A program made the position numbers and the translations under genes. Shown piece after piece: positions 7,634 to 16,970 of a stretch of 35,919 nt of DNA (its first letter is position 1; every line of letters begins with the position of its first letter). Under the pieces are notes generated by a model. The model had not been told where the DNA came from, did not search any database, and saw only the letters and a list, made by a program, of their open reading frames with translations. The DNA is from JAXGQD01 sp040766665 (GTDB lineage Bacteria > Bacillota > Clostridia > Saccharofermentanales > Fastidiosipilaceae): NCBI GenBank assembly GCA_040766665.1, contig JAXGQD010000012.1:1-35919 (forward strand), read 5' to 3'.

Positions 7634-9451
7634 ATGGCCTATAAATCCGGAAGAATGGGTAATTCATTTCTAACTGAGGAAGAGAAACTAAACAGACCAA
7701 AAGTCACAATGGAACTTTTAAAAAGGATTAGTAGCTACCTCTATCCATACTGGAAGCAAGTGCTACTCATTTTAATCTGTATCTTAGTTTCTTCAACCTT
7801 AAGTTTATTGCCTTCCATTCTCACAGGGAAAATAATAGATGATGGCTTGATCAACAGAAATCTAGACGAATTAATAAAGTTAATACTTTTATCTCTGCTT
7901 GTCATTCTGACATCTAATTTAATTGGTGTTCTAGAAAGCTACTTAAACACTTGGATATCTCAGCATATTATTTTTGACATGAAAAACAATATGTTTAAAC
8001 ACCTGCAATACATGTCTCACGACTTTTACACGACGAATACGCAGGGTGACATTATCACAAGGATGACGAGTGATATTGATGGCATTCAAAGTACCATTTT
8101 CGACAACCATGACCAGTATACTTTCAAACGTAATTACTCTGACTGTCGCTTTAATCGCTATGTTCAGTAAAAATTACATCCTTGCATTACTTGGCTTAGT
8201 CATTGTCCCGCTACTCATTCTTCCGACTCGAAGCGTCGGCAAGACAAGATGGAACATCACAAAAGATGCTCAGGAAAATCAGGATAAAGTAAACAGTATT
8301 CTCAATGAAACTTTATCAGTCAGCGGACAGCTATTAGTAAAATTATTTAGCAGAGAAGATTATGAATACAATCGATTCCTTGACGCAAATCAAAAGGTGA
8401 TTCGTTTAAATATAAAGGAAAGAATGGCTGGCCGATGGTTTAGAGTCGCTTTAAATACATTCTCGAATATTGGACCAATGATTATTTATTTGGTTGGCGG
8501 AATCCTTATCATCATGTATGACGCCAGTCTAACGGTCGGTGATATTACCGTCATGGTCGCTTTACTGGCAAAGATGTATATGCCTATCAATTCTCTGATG
8601 AATATTCAGGTTGATTGGATTAGATCAATGGCTTTATTCACAAGGATATTTGAGTATTTTGATATGCCGATAAGCATCAAGAATAGAGAAATCCTATTCG
8701 GAAAGAAAACCTTAATGGAAATATTGAGTTTAAAGATGTTTACTTTTCATATGATAAGGAAAGAATGATTTTAAACAACATTAACTTAACCATTGAAAAA
8801 GGAAAATCAATTGCCATTGTGGGTCCCTCAGGTTCAGGGAAAACGACGATTACTAATCTAATTGCAAGATTATATGACGTTGATCTGGGAAGTATTGAAA
8901 TAGATGGTATTGATATAAGAGATTTAGATTTATTTTTGCTCAGAAAAAACGTTGGGATTGTGAGTCAAGATTCATATTTGTTTAACGGAACTATCAAAGA
9001 CAATTTATTATATGCAAAAGACGACGCCAGTGAACAAGAACTGATCCATGCTTGTAAGCAGGCCAATATTTATGACTTTATTAAAAACCTTCCTGAAGGC
9101 TTTAATTCTGAGGTCGGTAATAGGGGACTTAAGTTATCCGGAGGTGAAAAACAAAGGTTGTCTATAGCTAGAGCATTACTTAAAAACCCTAATATACTTA
9201 TATTAGATGAAGCGACCTCTTCTCTTGATTCGATTTCAGAAAGCTTAATTCAAGATGCAATTGAAAATTTAATAAAATCCAGGACGAGAATCATTATTGC
9301 CCATCGATTATCAACGATCATGTCCGTTGATGAAATTGTTGTTTTAAAAGACGGTAGCATTGTCGAAAAAGGAACACATAACGAATTATTGAAAAATGAG
9401 AACATATATTTCGAACTCTATACAACACAGTTCTTAAAACATGAAGAATAG
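7634..9451 (+). pseudogene. ABC-type multidrug/lipid exporter, fused membrane and ATPase domains (two frameshifts)
   Basis: ATG 7634 follows AGGGGAAA. Spliced across indels at about 8100 (+1) and 8710 (-1), the locus encodes 605 residues, the normal size of a homodimeric type IV ABC exporter half. The membrane domain covers residues ~35-310, with coupling-region text FKHLQYMSHDFYTTNTQGDIITRMTSD. The ATPase domain has Walker A GPSGSGKTT, Q-loop VSQDSYLFNGTI, signature LSGGEKQRLSIARALL, Walker B ILILDEATSSLD and H-loop AHRLS. All motifs are intact, so only the indels argue against function, and these look like read errors. Substrate cannot be told from sequence. The UGT-type glycosyltransferase converges on it from the other strand, 43 bases away. 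Confidence 0.85.
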
Positions 9452-9494
9452 AATGAGCTGAAAACTTTCTTTATCTTATAAAACAATGCGCGTC

Positions 9495-10712
9495 CTAAAT
9501 CGAGCATTCGTCATGCATCACTTTTTCAATTAGATCGACTGCGTATGCGACACCACCCTCAGTTTTAATGCTTTCGGATATTGATCTTGCCATTTTCTTT
9601 TTTTCTTTATATGTGTTTTTCATTTCCATAATGGCTTTATAAATGCTATCCACACTCAAATCTTGTGACTTCAAAGCTTTTACAGCGACATGGTTATCGC
9701 TCAGCAATTTGGCAAAACCCAATTGGTCTAAAACGTGCGGTACAGGTATAGAAGGAATGCCATAAATCAATGTAGCTGCCGTGGTACCAAACCCACAGTG
9801 GTGAATCACACAAAGCCCATGCTGAAAGAGGTAACTATGTGGTACATTACCGCAGGCTATCATCGATGAAGGCAATTTGTAATTCTGCAGCGTCTTTTGA
9901 AAACCCTGGATGACGGCTCGACACTCGGCTTTTTGAAAAGCTTTTACAAATTTGTCCAGTTTTTCTTCTTCAGATTTTTCTTCAAACGACATTGCTCCAA
10001 GTGCGAGAATAACCGGTTTTTCTCGATTTTCCAGAAAAGATGCTAAGGACTCATCAGGCATATATTCTTCTTCGTTTCCATACCAATATCCGGTCAGAAC
10101 ATGTTGCTTCTCCCAATAGGGGTTTCTGTTTAATACATACTTGCTGATCGGTATCAAATTGAGCTTTTTTGAAATAATGGCGTCAGATGACTTAATCGGC
10201 TTTAAACCGTATATTTTTCTGATTTTGTTGTAAGGTTTTGCCACTTGTTTGCCTATAAGTCGGCTGACAAATTTATCTTTCAATGTTTGAGGCTTTAATT
10301 TTTCGGCGATCATCTCTTTTTGCAAAGTCACATTAACTGTTGGAATCCCTAACGCTTCTGCCTCGGTCGCACCCATTTGGCTATGGCTTACCACAATTAA
10401 ATCCTTATCCTCACATATTTCAAATATTTCTTGGGTGGCGTTTTGTATAATCTGAAAAACAAAACGCATCGTTTTGAGCATACTGATGAGGGGATTACTA
10501 TGTTTCCCTCTAATGATGGCGGCTTCTTTTTCAATATCGATATCCGGTCCTATCGGCACGAATAAAATCCCGGCACTCTCGATGAGGTTTTTCCAATATG
10601 GATGCGAACCGAGTGTAAGTTCATAACCTCGCTTCATAAGTTCTTTAGACAAGAAAATATAAGGTTGCACATCGCCGCGGGTTCCCATTGTAAACATAGC
10701 AATCTTTTTCAT
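9495..10712 (-). CDS. UGT-type glycosyltransferase (GT1/MGT-like)
   Basis: 405 residues, intact, with two Rossmann-like halves (GT-B fold). The N-terminus MKKIAMFTMGTRGDVQPYIFLSKEL is the acceptor-domain signature of UGT/MGT enzymes. The donor domain holds ALGAMSFEEKSEEE, PHSYLFQHGLCVIHHCGFGTTAATLIYGIPSIPVPHVLDQLGFAKLL in overlapping short blocks; HHCGFGT and P...DQ match the nucleotide-sugar binding loop. Such enzymes move a sugar from UDP/TDP donors to small lipophilic acceptors: sterols, macrolides, glycopeptide aglycones. Start ATG at 10712 follows GAGGAAAA. The gene overlaps the stop of a small upstream frame by four bases. The real acceptor is unknown; antibiotic or lipid glycosylation are both open. 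Confidence 0.85.
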   Translation of the reverse strand: MKKIAMFTMGTRGDVQPYIFLSKELMKRGYELTLGSHPYWKNLIESAGILFVPIGPDIDIEKEAAIIRGKHSNPLISMLKTMRFVFQIIQNATQEIFEICEDKDLIVVSHSQMGATEAEALGIPTVNVTLQKEMIAEKLKPQTLKDKFVSRLIGKQVAKPYNKIRKIYGLKPIKSSDAIISKKLNLIPISKYVLNRNPYWEKQHVLTGYWYGNEEEYMPDESLASFLENREKPVILALGAMSFEEKSEEEKLDKFVKAFQKAECRAVIQGFQKTLQNYKLPSSMIACGNVPHSYLFQHGLCVIHHCGFGTTAATLIYGIPSIPVPHVLDQLGFAKLLSDNHVAVKALKSQDLSVDSIYKAIMEMKNTYKEKKKMARSISESIKTEGGVAYAVDLIEKVMHDECSI

Positions 10713-10906
10713 AAGGTTTTCCTCGCAAATTCCTTTAGACCTTCTCGAAAGAACTTTAACTCTATTATGAGTGATGCGGAGGACATAGTCTCCAGAATTT
10801 TCCCCTTATCGTAATGAAGGCGGCAAAATATACCCGCATCAAAGTTCATTAAGTAACGATTAGCTACCTTTGGTATGCGTTCAAGACAGTTTATAATTGT
10901 TGGCAA
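10709..10906 (-). CDS. hypothetical 65-residue protein overlapping the glycosyltransferase start
   Basis: The frame ends in ATGA shared with the glycosyltransferase start, the usual sign of translational coupling. It begins with a TTG and is open a further 17 codons to a TAG, so it may be a longer gene or the 3' remnant of one. The C-terminal half (GKILETMSSASLIIELKFFREGLKEFARKTL) looks helical, reminiscent of the tail of a TetR-type regulator or a methyltransferase, but no helix-turn-helix is present. I do not recognise a family. Confidence 0.35.
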   Translation of the reverse strand: MPTIINCLERIPKVANRYLMNFDAGIFCRLHYDKGKILETMSSASLIIELKFFREGLKEFARKTL

Positions 10907-11013
10907 AGAAAATAGTTTTCGGTCATCTTTGCGACACTGATAAATATGGAGCTACAAAGTAAAAACTGCTTTAATAGGTACTTAAATTTGTGTTATTTAT
11001 TTTGGAGGCGTAA

Positions 11014-11424
11014 ATGAAGAATTCTGAACAAGAAATGAAGTTTAATTCTCTAATCCCTGAATTGAGTGTTCAAGATATCGAGAAATCAAAAGCCTTCTAT
11101 ATAGAAATCTTACAATTCAAAATTGAGTACGAACGTCCAGAAGACTTGTTTGTGTTCATTTCAAAAGAAGGAAACCAATTAATGCTCGAGCAAGAAAACG
11201 GTCACTGGGCTACCGCTGACTTGCAGTATCCCTATGGAAGAGGCGTGAACTTTGAAATGGCGGTATCAAATATTGAAGCGCTCTATCAACGGATACTTGA
11301 GTTTGGAATCACAGCTTTTCGTGAACTCAAAGTTAGTCGCTATATGAGTTTAGGTGAGAGCACAGAGCAGAAGGAGTTTCTCATCCAAGATCCGGATGGT
11401 TATTTGCTGAGATTTGTGGAGTAG
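11014..11424 (+). CDS. VOC-family protein (glyoxalase/bleomycin-resistance-like)
   Basis: 136 residues. The ATG lies behind TTGGAGGCG. One VOC module with both halves of the paired beta-alpha-beta-beta-beta fold: IPELSVQDIEKSKAFYIEILQF, then GVNFEMAVSNIEALYQRILE and the closing FLIQDPDGYLLRFVE. The EL-SVxDIxKSxxFY opening and DPDGYLLRF ending are those of the bleomycin-binding/resistance branch. Those proteins bind drugs without metal catalysis. Whether this one binds a drug is inference. It is divergent from the glycosyltransferase and next to an exporter, so a xenobiotic-handling group is possible. Confidence 0.8.
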   Translation: MKNSEQEMKFNSLIPELSVQDIEKSKAFYIEILQFKIEYERPEDLFVFISKEGNQLMLEQENGHWATADLQYPYGRGVNFEMAVSNIEALYQRILEFGITAFRELKVSRYMSLGESTEQKEFLIQDPDGYLLRFVE

Positions 11425-11502
11425 CATTTATTTAATATGCATGAACGACTATACAGATGAACGTGAATTCCATATCAGCCGAAAACTAACACCAAAAATG
11501 AA

Positions 11503-11535
11503 CGGCTAATCCGGAATTCAATTCCAGATTAGCCG
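11503..11535. terminator. bidirectional terminator-like palindrome
   Basis: A 16-base arm CGGCTAATCCGGAATT and its complement with one mismatch meet almost without a loop. It sits between two convergent genes, the VOC gene (ends 11424) and the epimerase (ends 11589). No long T-run follows, so strength is uncertain. Confidence 0.55.
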
Positions 11536-11588
11536 CTAATCTTCTAATTAAGTTTTCCAAAAGCGAAAGTTCGGCTCTTGATATATTC

Positions 11589-12680
11589 CTAATCCCAATA
11601 GACTAAACCTTCAACACCGCTGACACCCAAACCGGGAGTCTGTGAGAGCGTGATATCAGGGCCGTTAAAAGTGGATCCTCCTTGCACCGGGTCAGCCGCG
11701 CAGAGAATGGGCCCATCTAAATCAATGTAACGAATCACTTTTTGTGAAGCGGCGAGATGGGCAGCCGCATTGACGCTCAGACGCGATTCCATCATGCAAC
11801 CGAGCATACAGTCTTGGCCGTAGGCTTCAGCGAGCGCGCAGATTTTTAGGGCTTGATGGATGCCGCCGCACTTCATCAGCTTGATATTGAGAATATCTGC
11901 TGCCTGCATGTCCAGGATGCGTAGTGCATCGTCGGGACTGAAGAGAGCCTCGTCCGCCATGATGGCAAGCTCGGTATGGTCTTTGACATACTTAAGACCT
12001 TTCAAGTCATGGGCGGGTACCGGCTGCTCAACAAATTCAATATTAAAACCGCGGTTCTCAATCTGTCGCAGTATACGAACGGCTTCCTGTGCAGTCCAAC
12101 CTTGGTTGGCATCGAGGCGCAGCTTGATATCCTGACCGACTGCATTGACGACGGCTGTGAGACGCTCTAAATCGACACTGGCATCTTTGCCCAATTTTAT
12201 TTTGAGGGTTTTAAAACCTTCTTGGATGGCGTTGAGACTGTCTTTTGCCATTTCATCGGGGCTATTGACGCTGATGGTGATATCGCCGATAAGTTGATTA
12301 CGGTAACCACCCAAAAGTTGATAGAGTGGAGCTGCATAAAGCTGCCCGAATAGATCATAAATGGCCATATCAAGGGCGGCTTTGGCTGAAGTGTTTTTAA
12401 CCATAGCCTTATCGAGACGTTCGAAAATCACATCGCGCTCACGAATATCCAGACCGATAAGCGCAGGGGCAAGGTGGGCTCGAATCGCTTCAGTGATCGA
12501 ACTTTTTGTTTCACCGGTAATGACAGCAGTCGGAGCCGCTTCGCCATAGCCGATTAGCCCCTGATCCGTATGTACTTCAACAACGATGTCATTGACCGCG
12601 GTGACCTGGCGCAGGGCAGTGGTGAAGGGCTTTTTAAGCGGAACGGTGATCTCCGCCAACTTGATTGCTGTGATTTTCAT
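11589..12680 (-). CDS. dipeptide epimerase (L-Ala-D/L-Glu epimerase-like, enolase superfamily)
   Basis: 363 residues, full length. N-terminal capping domain, then a TIM barrel with the KxK motif (LKIKLG, K160/K162), metal ligands D190 (LRLDANQGW), E218 (FVEQP) and D243 (MADEAL), and the opposing base K267 (LNIKLMKCGG). The C-terminal DLDGP (D320, D322) is the Asp-x-Asp motif that in dipeptide epimerases binds the substrate's free amino group. These enzymes invert the alpha-carbon of the second residue of dipeptides, classically L-Ala-D-Glu from murein. The ATG is preceded by GGGAGA. Last gene of a minus-strand operon with a serine hydrolase and a permease, which supports peptide catabolism. 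Confidence 0.9.
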   Translation of the reverse strand: MKITAIKLAEITVPLKKPFTTALRQVTAVNDIVVEVHTDQGLIGYGEAAPTAVITGETKSSITEAIRAHLAPALIGLDIRERDVIFERLDKAMVKNTSAKAALDMAIYDLFGQLYAAPLYQLLGGYRNQLIGDITISVNSPDEMAKDSLNAIQEGFKTLKIKLGKDASVDLERLTAVVNAVGQDIKLRLDANQGWTAQEAVRILRQIENRGFNIEFVEQPVPAHDLKGLKYVKDHTELAIMADEALFSPDDALRILDMQAADILNIKLMKCGGIHQALKICALAEAYGQDCMLGCMMESRLSVNAAAHLAASQKVIRYIDLDGPILCAADPVQGGSTFNGPDITLSQTPGLGVSGVEGLVYWD

Positions 12681-12728
12681 GTGTATCTCCCGCTTGAATA
12701 AATACGATCTGTGTTTGTCTTGGCGACT

Positions 12729-13511
12729 TTAAGGCTTCTGGAATGCCTCAAAAACCATCTTTGCTATTGTAGCAATGATTTCCCGACCTTGCTGATTGCT
12801 CTGAACATTTTCAGTCAAAACACAGAGCAGCAGCGGCTGATCGGGCAGATAAAGAATGCCACCGTCATGCTCCAAAAAGTCTAAATCACCGGTCTTGTGG
12901 GCCAAATGCAGGTCTTCGGGGAGATAGAGGTCCAGGCGACCGCGCACCTGTTGTCGTTTAAGGATGTCGAGCATGGCGGCACTGGCTTCGGGGGAGATGA
13001 TTTTGCCATGGTAAAGATTTCTGATGATTTTGGCAAAATCCTCCGCGCTAATATAGTTATTGCGCCCGGCTTTGACCGCTGCACTGTCCATCATTTTCCG
13101 CTGCAGAGACGTTTGACTCAGTCCTAGTGAAGCAGCTTGGGCATTGATTTCAGACATGCCTAAGTGATCAATCAAGATGTTCGTAGCCATGTTGTCGCTG
13201 ACGATAATCATCAAGGTGCAGAGCTCAAGTAAGCTGAACTGATGCCCGGCATCCAATTCTTTCAGGATGCCGTCGCCCCCAGTTTTTTCGCTGCTCAGCG
13301 TGAGCTTGTCGCTGAGGGAGAGTTTGCCGACTTTGGTCTGCTTGAAGAGCTCGATCATGATGACGAGTTTGATGGTGCTGGCTGAGGGGAAGACTCGGGT
13401 CGCATTCAGCTCGAGGGAAAAATTTCCCTCGAGCGTTTCTGCAACAACGGCAATATCGCCGCTTTGTGAGTCGATATACTTACGAATCTGTTCTTCTAAT
13501 TTCATATGCAT
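12729..13511 (-). CDS. class A beta-lactamase-fold serine hydrolase, no signal peptide
   Basis: 260 residues. The three active-site motifs of the penicillin-recognising fold are present: S45-T-I-K48, S105-D-N107 and K206-T-G208. The general-base Glu of true class A enzymes (ExxxN in the omega loop) is not visible; the corresponding stretch reads MDSAAVKAGRNN. There is also no signal peptide or membrane segment, so the enzyme should be cytoplasmic. Both points argue against beta-lactamase activity and for a peptide or ester hydrolase. The ATG lies immediately after the permease stop, with a second ATG two codons later. Placed between permease and dipeptide epimerase, it may trim an imported peptide before epimerisation (inference). 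Confidence 0.8.
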   Translation of the reverse strand: MHMKLEEQIRKYIDSQSGDIAVVAETLEGNFSLELNATRVFPSASTIKLVIMIELFKQTKVGKLSLSDKLTLSSEKTGGDGILKELDAGHQFSLLELCTLMIIVSDNMATNILIDHLGMSEINAQAASLGLSQTSLQRKMMDSAAVKAGRNNYISAEDFAKIIRNLYHGKIISPEASAAMLDILKRQQVRGRLDLYLPEDLHLAHKTGDLDFLEHDGGILYLPDQPLLLCVLTENVQSNQQGREIIATIAKMVFEAFQKP

Positions 13512-14807
13512 TCACTGAAATGCGGCCATGATGGCGACCAAGATGACGGAGCACAGGGTCACGGTGATGCCGTATTTAACGAGGTTTTTGACATCTTTGG
13601 AACGGGCTAAACCCATCTGACCGATCATGTCGGCTTCAGGATAGGCAAAGGAGGTGATTTGTCCGGCGACCAAGAGGATCAGGGCCCAGAGGGTCATCGG
13701 GACACCCATCGAATCGACGATGCTGCGGAACATGTTGTCCATGACAATATTGTCTGCGGTGGCAGCGCCGCCGATACCGAAGATGCCGGTGAGGGCTGCG
13801 ATTACAGAGAATACAATCTTATTGGCGGAGTCGAGCAGGGGTTGCAGGAAAGAAACCAGTCTTTCGAAAGCACCTGCTTCGGCGATGAAGGTGATGAAGG
13901 GGTTGAAGAGAATGAACATGATAAAGAGCCACATAACTTTCGAGGCACCTTTGATAAAGGTGTCGATCAGCTCTCCGGCTTTTAAACCACCGGCCACACC
14001 GGTAATCGCTGCGGTGATGGAAATAACCAGGATGGAGTAGGAAGAACCGCCCTGGAGGACGATGCCATAAGCAATCAGCGCCAGCATGGAAAGCAGGAAG
14101 GCAATGGTGGCGCGATTGGTTTCTGTTGTGGGTTTGTATTCCTCATTCTTTTCTTCAACGTCTTCGTAAGCGTAAACACCAAAGGTTTTCTTTTGAATAC
14201 GTAGGGCAAAAAGGAAGGTCACAACCAGTACTAAGAGGCCGAGCGGGATGCCGGCGCCGAGCAGGTACTGTCCATAGTTAAGGTTTGTGAGACCAAGGAT
14301 GGTGACAACCTGAGGGGTGTATGGGCCGAGGAACATGCCGGTCAGGCCAGCACCCAGGAAGCAAGTGGCCACTGTTGAAGGGGTGATACCGATAACGGCA
14401 ACCAGCGGAATGATGATGGGGGCCAGAATCGCATTGGCACCGGCCAGCGTACCCAGCAGAGCGACCAGAACGGTGGAGCTGATCATGGTGGTCAAGACCG
14501 CTTTTTTCTCAGTGTTCACGCCAATTTTTTTAACCAGGCTCATAACCAGGTTTTCGGCGACGCCGGTCTTATGCAGAATGGCACCCAGACCAGAGCCCAG
14601 CATGATGATAAAACCAATCATGCCAAGGAAGGAACCGAGTGATTCGGCGATGACTCCTCCAAAACTGGAAAAAGGCTGCAGCGTGAGAATGGCGCTCAGT
14701 ATAACGCAGATGATGACGTTGAGCACGGGATTAATTTCCTTAAACGACAAGATGATGTAAATCACCAGGGGAATAAGGGCAAAAATCGGATCGATACCAA
14801 AAATCAT
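13512..14807 (-). CDS. ion-transporter-superfamily permease (Na+/H+ antiporter- or GntP-like)
   Basis: 431 residues with about 11-12 hydrophobic segments and a charged loop near residues 205-232. Two pseudo-symmetric halves each contain a glycine-rich re-entrant stretch (LGSGLGAILHKTG; GIFGIGGAATADN), typical of the IT superfamily that includes NhaC, GntP and dicarboxylate carriers. The exact substrate cannot be told. As first gene of the operon with serine hydrolase and dipeptide epimerase it probably imports the small anionic peptide or amino acid those enzymes handle. Start ATG 14807 follows GAGGACCC-like sequence. Confidence 0.8.
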   Translation of the reverse strand: MIFGIDPIFALIPLVIYIILSFKEINPVLNVIICVILSAILTLQPFSSFGGVIAESLGSFLGMIGFIIMLGSGLGAILHKTGVAENLVMSLVKKIGVNTEKKAVLTTMISSTVLVALLGTLAGANAILAPIIIPLVAVIGITPSTVATCFLGAGLTGMFLGPYTPQVVTILGLTNLNYGQYLLGAGIPLGLLVLVVTFLFALRIQKKTFGVYAYEDVEEKNEEYKPTTETNRATIAFLLSMLALIAYGIVLQGGSSYSILVISITAAITGVAGGLKAGELIDTFIKGASKVMWLFIMFILFNPFITFIAEAGAFERLVSFLQPLLDSANKIVFSVIAALTGIFGIGGAATADNIVMDNMFRSIVDSMGVPMTLWALILLVAGQITSFAYPEADMIGQMGLARSKDVKNLVKYGITVTLCSVILVAIMAAFQ

Positions 14808-14840
14808 AGAAGGGTCCTCATTTCTTTTTTATTCAAAAAG

Positions 14841-14871
14841 AGTATACATGAAGAAGCCTTCTCTCGTGCAA
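14841..14871 (-). promoter_or_regulatory. possible promoter of the permease operon
   Basis: On the minus strand, TTGCAC (14866-14871) and TATACT (14841-14846) are separated by 19 bases, with a GAGAAGGCTTCTTC near-palindrome between them that could be a regulator site. Spacing is longer than ideal. Confidence 0.35.
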
Positions 14872-14962
14872 ATCATAGCGCATTAATGGGCAAAAAAGAG
14901 CATTTTTTTGTACCATTATGCGTTACTGAATCGCGACTTTAACGAATGTGGATTTCAAAAAT

Positions 14963-16124
14963 TCAGCGTTGACCAACTTTTCTAAAAAGCGATATAACGG
15001 CAAAAACAATCAATACCAGAAGAATCGCCAGAAAGTAGGGGAAAATAATATGATGCGTATCTCCCGCAATCCAGCCGAAGATTGGAGGCACCACAGCGCT
15101 CCCCACAAACATGCTGGCAAATTGAACTCCAATCATTGATTGGGAATAACTACTTCCAAAATGCGCCGGAGTCAAATAAAGGATTCCGGGAACCATTGGT
15201 GCTAATCCTAAACCAATTAAAAAGAAAGCGATTAGTAATGCAGTATTAGGGAGTGGTATTAAGATGAGTAGTATACCGCTTGCTAATAGAACTTCTCCTA
15301 GTTCAATCAATAATTTATTTTTCAATTTTAAACTGAGGAATCCACAAATAAAACGTCCCACAAGAATCCCAGAGAAAAATAGTGTAATCCAACTAGCAGC
15401 TGTTTCTTCGGCTAGGTTGTGAACCTTGACAAGATAAGTGCTTCCCAAAGCCCCACCATCGCCTCAATACCACAAAAACCGAATAACATAAATAGGGTTT
15501 CTCTGGCTCTTTTATTTGCCAAACCTTATTGAGAGGAACGAGTACATGGCCTTCTGTACTGCCTTCGATTGGTAGTTTATCTACGGAGTTCCAACGGGGT
15601 ACTGTAAAGATAAGTGCTAGGAAAACGAATACTTGAAAAGCAACTGTGATTAAGTAACCCCCTTTCCAGGTATTCCATTGGAGGAGACTATAGCTTACAA
15701 AAAGCGGACCTGCAGCCGCACCTACTGCCCAAAAAGCATGCAACCAATTTAGAAAAATAGCTTTGTAATGTAAAGTTAAATAGGCGGTTAAAGCAGTATC
15801 AATTGCACCGGCTGAATAACCTATCGGAAAGCAAATGATGCAAAGTATGTAAAAGTTTCCAGTTATTGTGAATGCAAGTAATGATAAAGCCAGTACCAGT
15901 TGACTCATTGCTAGAACTGCAACTGTCCCCCAACGCTTAATTAAACGTGCATTAGTAATTCCAGAGACAATAGTACCAACAGAAATAATTATTGAAAATA
16001 CTCCTGCATTTCCAATGGAGACGTTAAGCTCTTGGTACATGACTGGCCATGAACTACCAAGTAAACCGTTTGGTATGCCAATACTTATAGAGGCAATAAA
16101 ACTAAGTATCAGTAAAAGAATCAA
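14963..16124 (-). pseudogene. MFS transporter (two frameshifts)
   Basis: About 386 residues with 12 predicted membrane segments once indels at about 15490 and 15446 are repaired; the broken stretch then reads FMLFGFCGIEAMVGLWGSTYLVKV, a normal helix-loop. I place the start at a TTG (first base 16124) because GAGGAG lies eight bases upstream and the product starts directly with the first helix (ILLLILSFIASISIG). An upstream ATG would add a hydrophilic, unconserved leader. The pattern of NGLLGSSWP..., RLIKRWG and a second-half FVGSAVVPPIFGWIAG resembles sugar/FucP-type or YfcJ-like members. Substrate not assignable. Confidence 0.75.
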
Positions 16125-16163
16125 TCTTTTGTCTCCTCTAACGATGTAATTATTAACTGCTTC

Positions 16164-16186
16164 GGGCTTGCCGTAAAGACAAGCCC
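16164..16186 (-). terminator. hairpin between lipoprotein and MFS genes
   Basis: GGGCTTG and CAAGCCC form a 7-bp stem with a 9-base loop downstream of the lipoprotein stop on the minus strand. No T-run follows, so it may only attenuate or protect the mRNA end. Confidence 0.3.
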
Positions 16187-16220
16187 AAGTAGCCAATTAC
16201 ATGTTTCTAAAAAGCTTGTC

Positions 16221-16970
16221 TTATTCTTTTGGAGCGTAATCCTTATCAGTGGTGATTTGTACGGCAGTTAATTGATTATCTGTAAAACTGTATTTTGTGT
16301 TGACCGTAAAATTATTCTCATTATATGTGAGGACTGTGGACTTTTTATCTTCACTGTCATAACGATCGAGCGCTTCTTCGTCATAGAGCGCCGACACAGT
16401 TTCCAAGGAATCGCCAAATTTGATGCCGTTTGCCAGGACCATATCCGTGAAAAAGGAACTTTCATTAGTGAATTTAATCGAAGTCACTGTAGCCTCAGAG
16501 AGCATCTTTGGCTCAGGTAGCATATTAACGAGTGAGACGCTGACGGTATCTTTGTATTTGACTTTGGTAAAGGTCACGGCGGGTGCCCACATACCTGTGC
16601 CAATTTCTTCATCGCGCTCTAGGCCATAGCCAATGGCTACGATATCCTTAGCGGACATAGGCAGGGTAAAAGTGGTCCCGTTTGCTGTGAAAGTCATGAC
16701 CCCTTGTCCATCTGCAGCGCCAACTTTTTCACCTAAGGGGTTTTCGATGGGTCCTGCAACTGAAACGGCTTCGCTGATTGTTGCTGCGCTCGATACCATT
16801 TCGCTACTAGCTATTGCTGTAGCGCTCGTATTTTCTTCCAATTGCATAGCAGCCGTAGTGACTTGTGCTTTTGCTGTGGTAACAGCAGCTGAGCTTTGGG
16901 CTGGGCCACAAGACATAAGTAACAGGGAAGTGCCTATACATACGCTTAAAACAATGAGTCTTCTTTTCAT
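16221..16970 (-). CDS. secreted lipoprotein of unknown function
   Basis: 249 residues. Signal MKRR plus hydrophobic core and lipobox LLMSC, with the acyl-anchored Cys at residue 21. A low-complexity Ser/Thr/Ala linker (residues ~22-75) spaces the anchor from a compact C-terminal domain. That domain (VMTFTANGTTFTLPMSAKDIVAIGY..., GIKFGDSLETVSALYDEE) carries a GxxxGDSxxxVxxLYG-like motif of the type seen in small Gram-positive lipoproteins. No catalytic motif seen. Start ATG follows GGAGC. Precedes the MFS transporter in the same direction and is divergent from the HD-domain gene. Confidence 0.8.
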   Translation of the reverse strand: MKRRLIVLSVCIGTSLLLMSCGPAQSSAAVTTAKAQVTTAAMQLEENTSATAIASSEMVSSAATISEAVSVAGPIENPLGEKVGAADGQGVMTFTANGTTFTLPMSAKDIVAIGYGLERDEEIGTGMWAPAVTFTKVKYKDTVSVSLVNMLPEPKMLSEATVTSIKFTNESSFFTDMVLANGIKFGDSLETVSALYDEEALDRYDSEDKKSTVLTYNENNFTVNTKYSFTDNQLTAVQITTDKDYAPKE

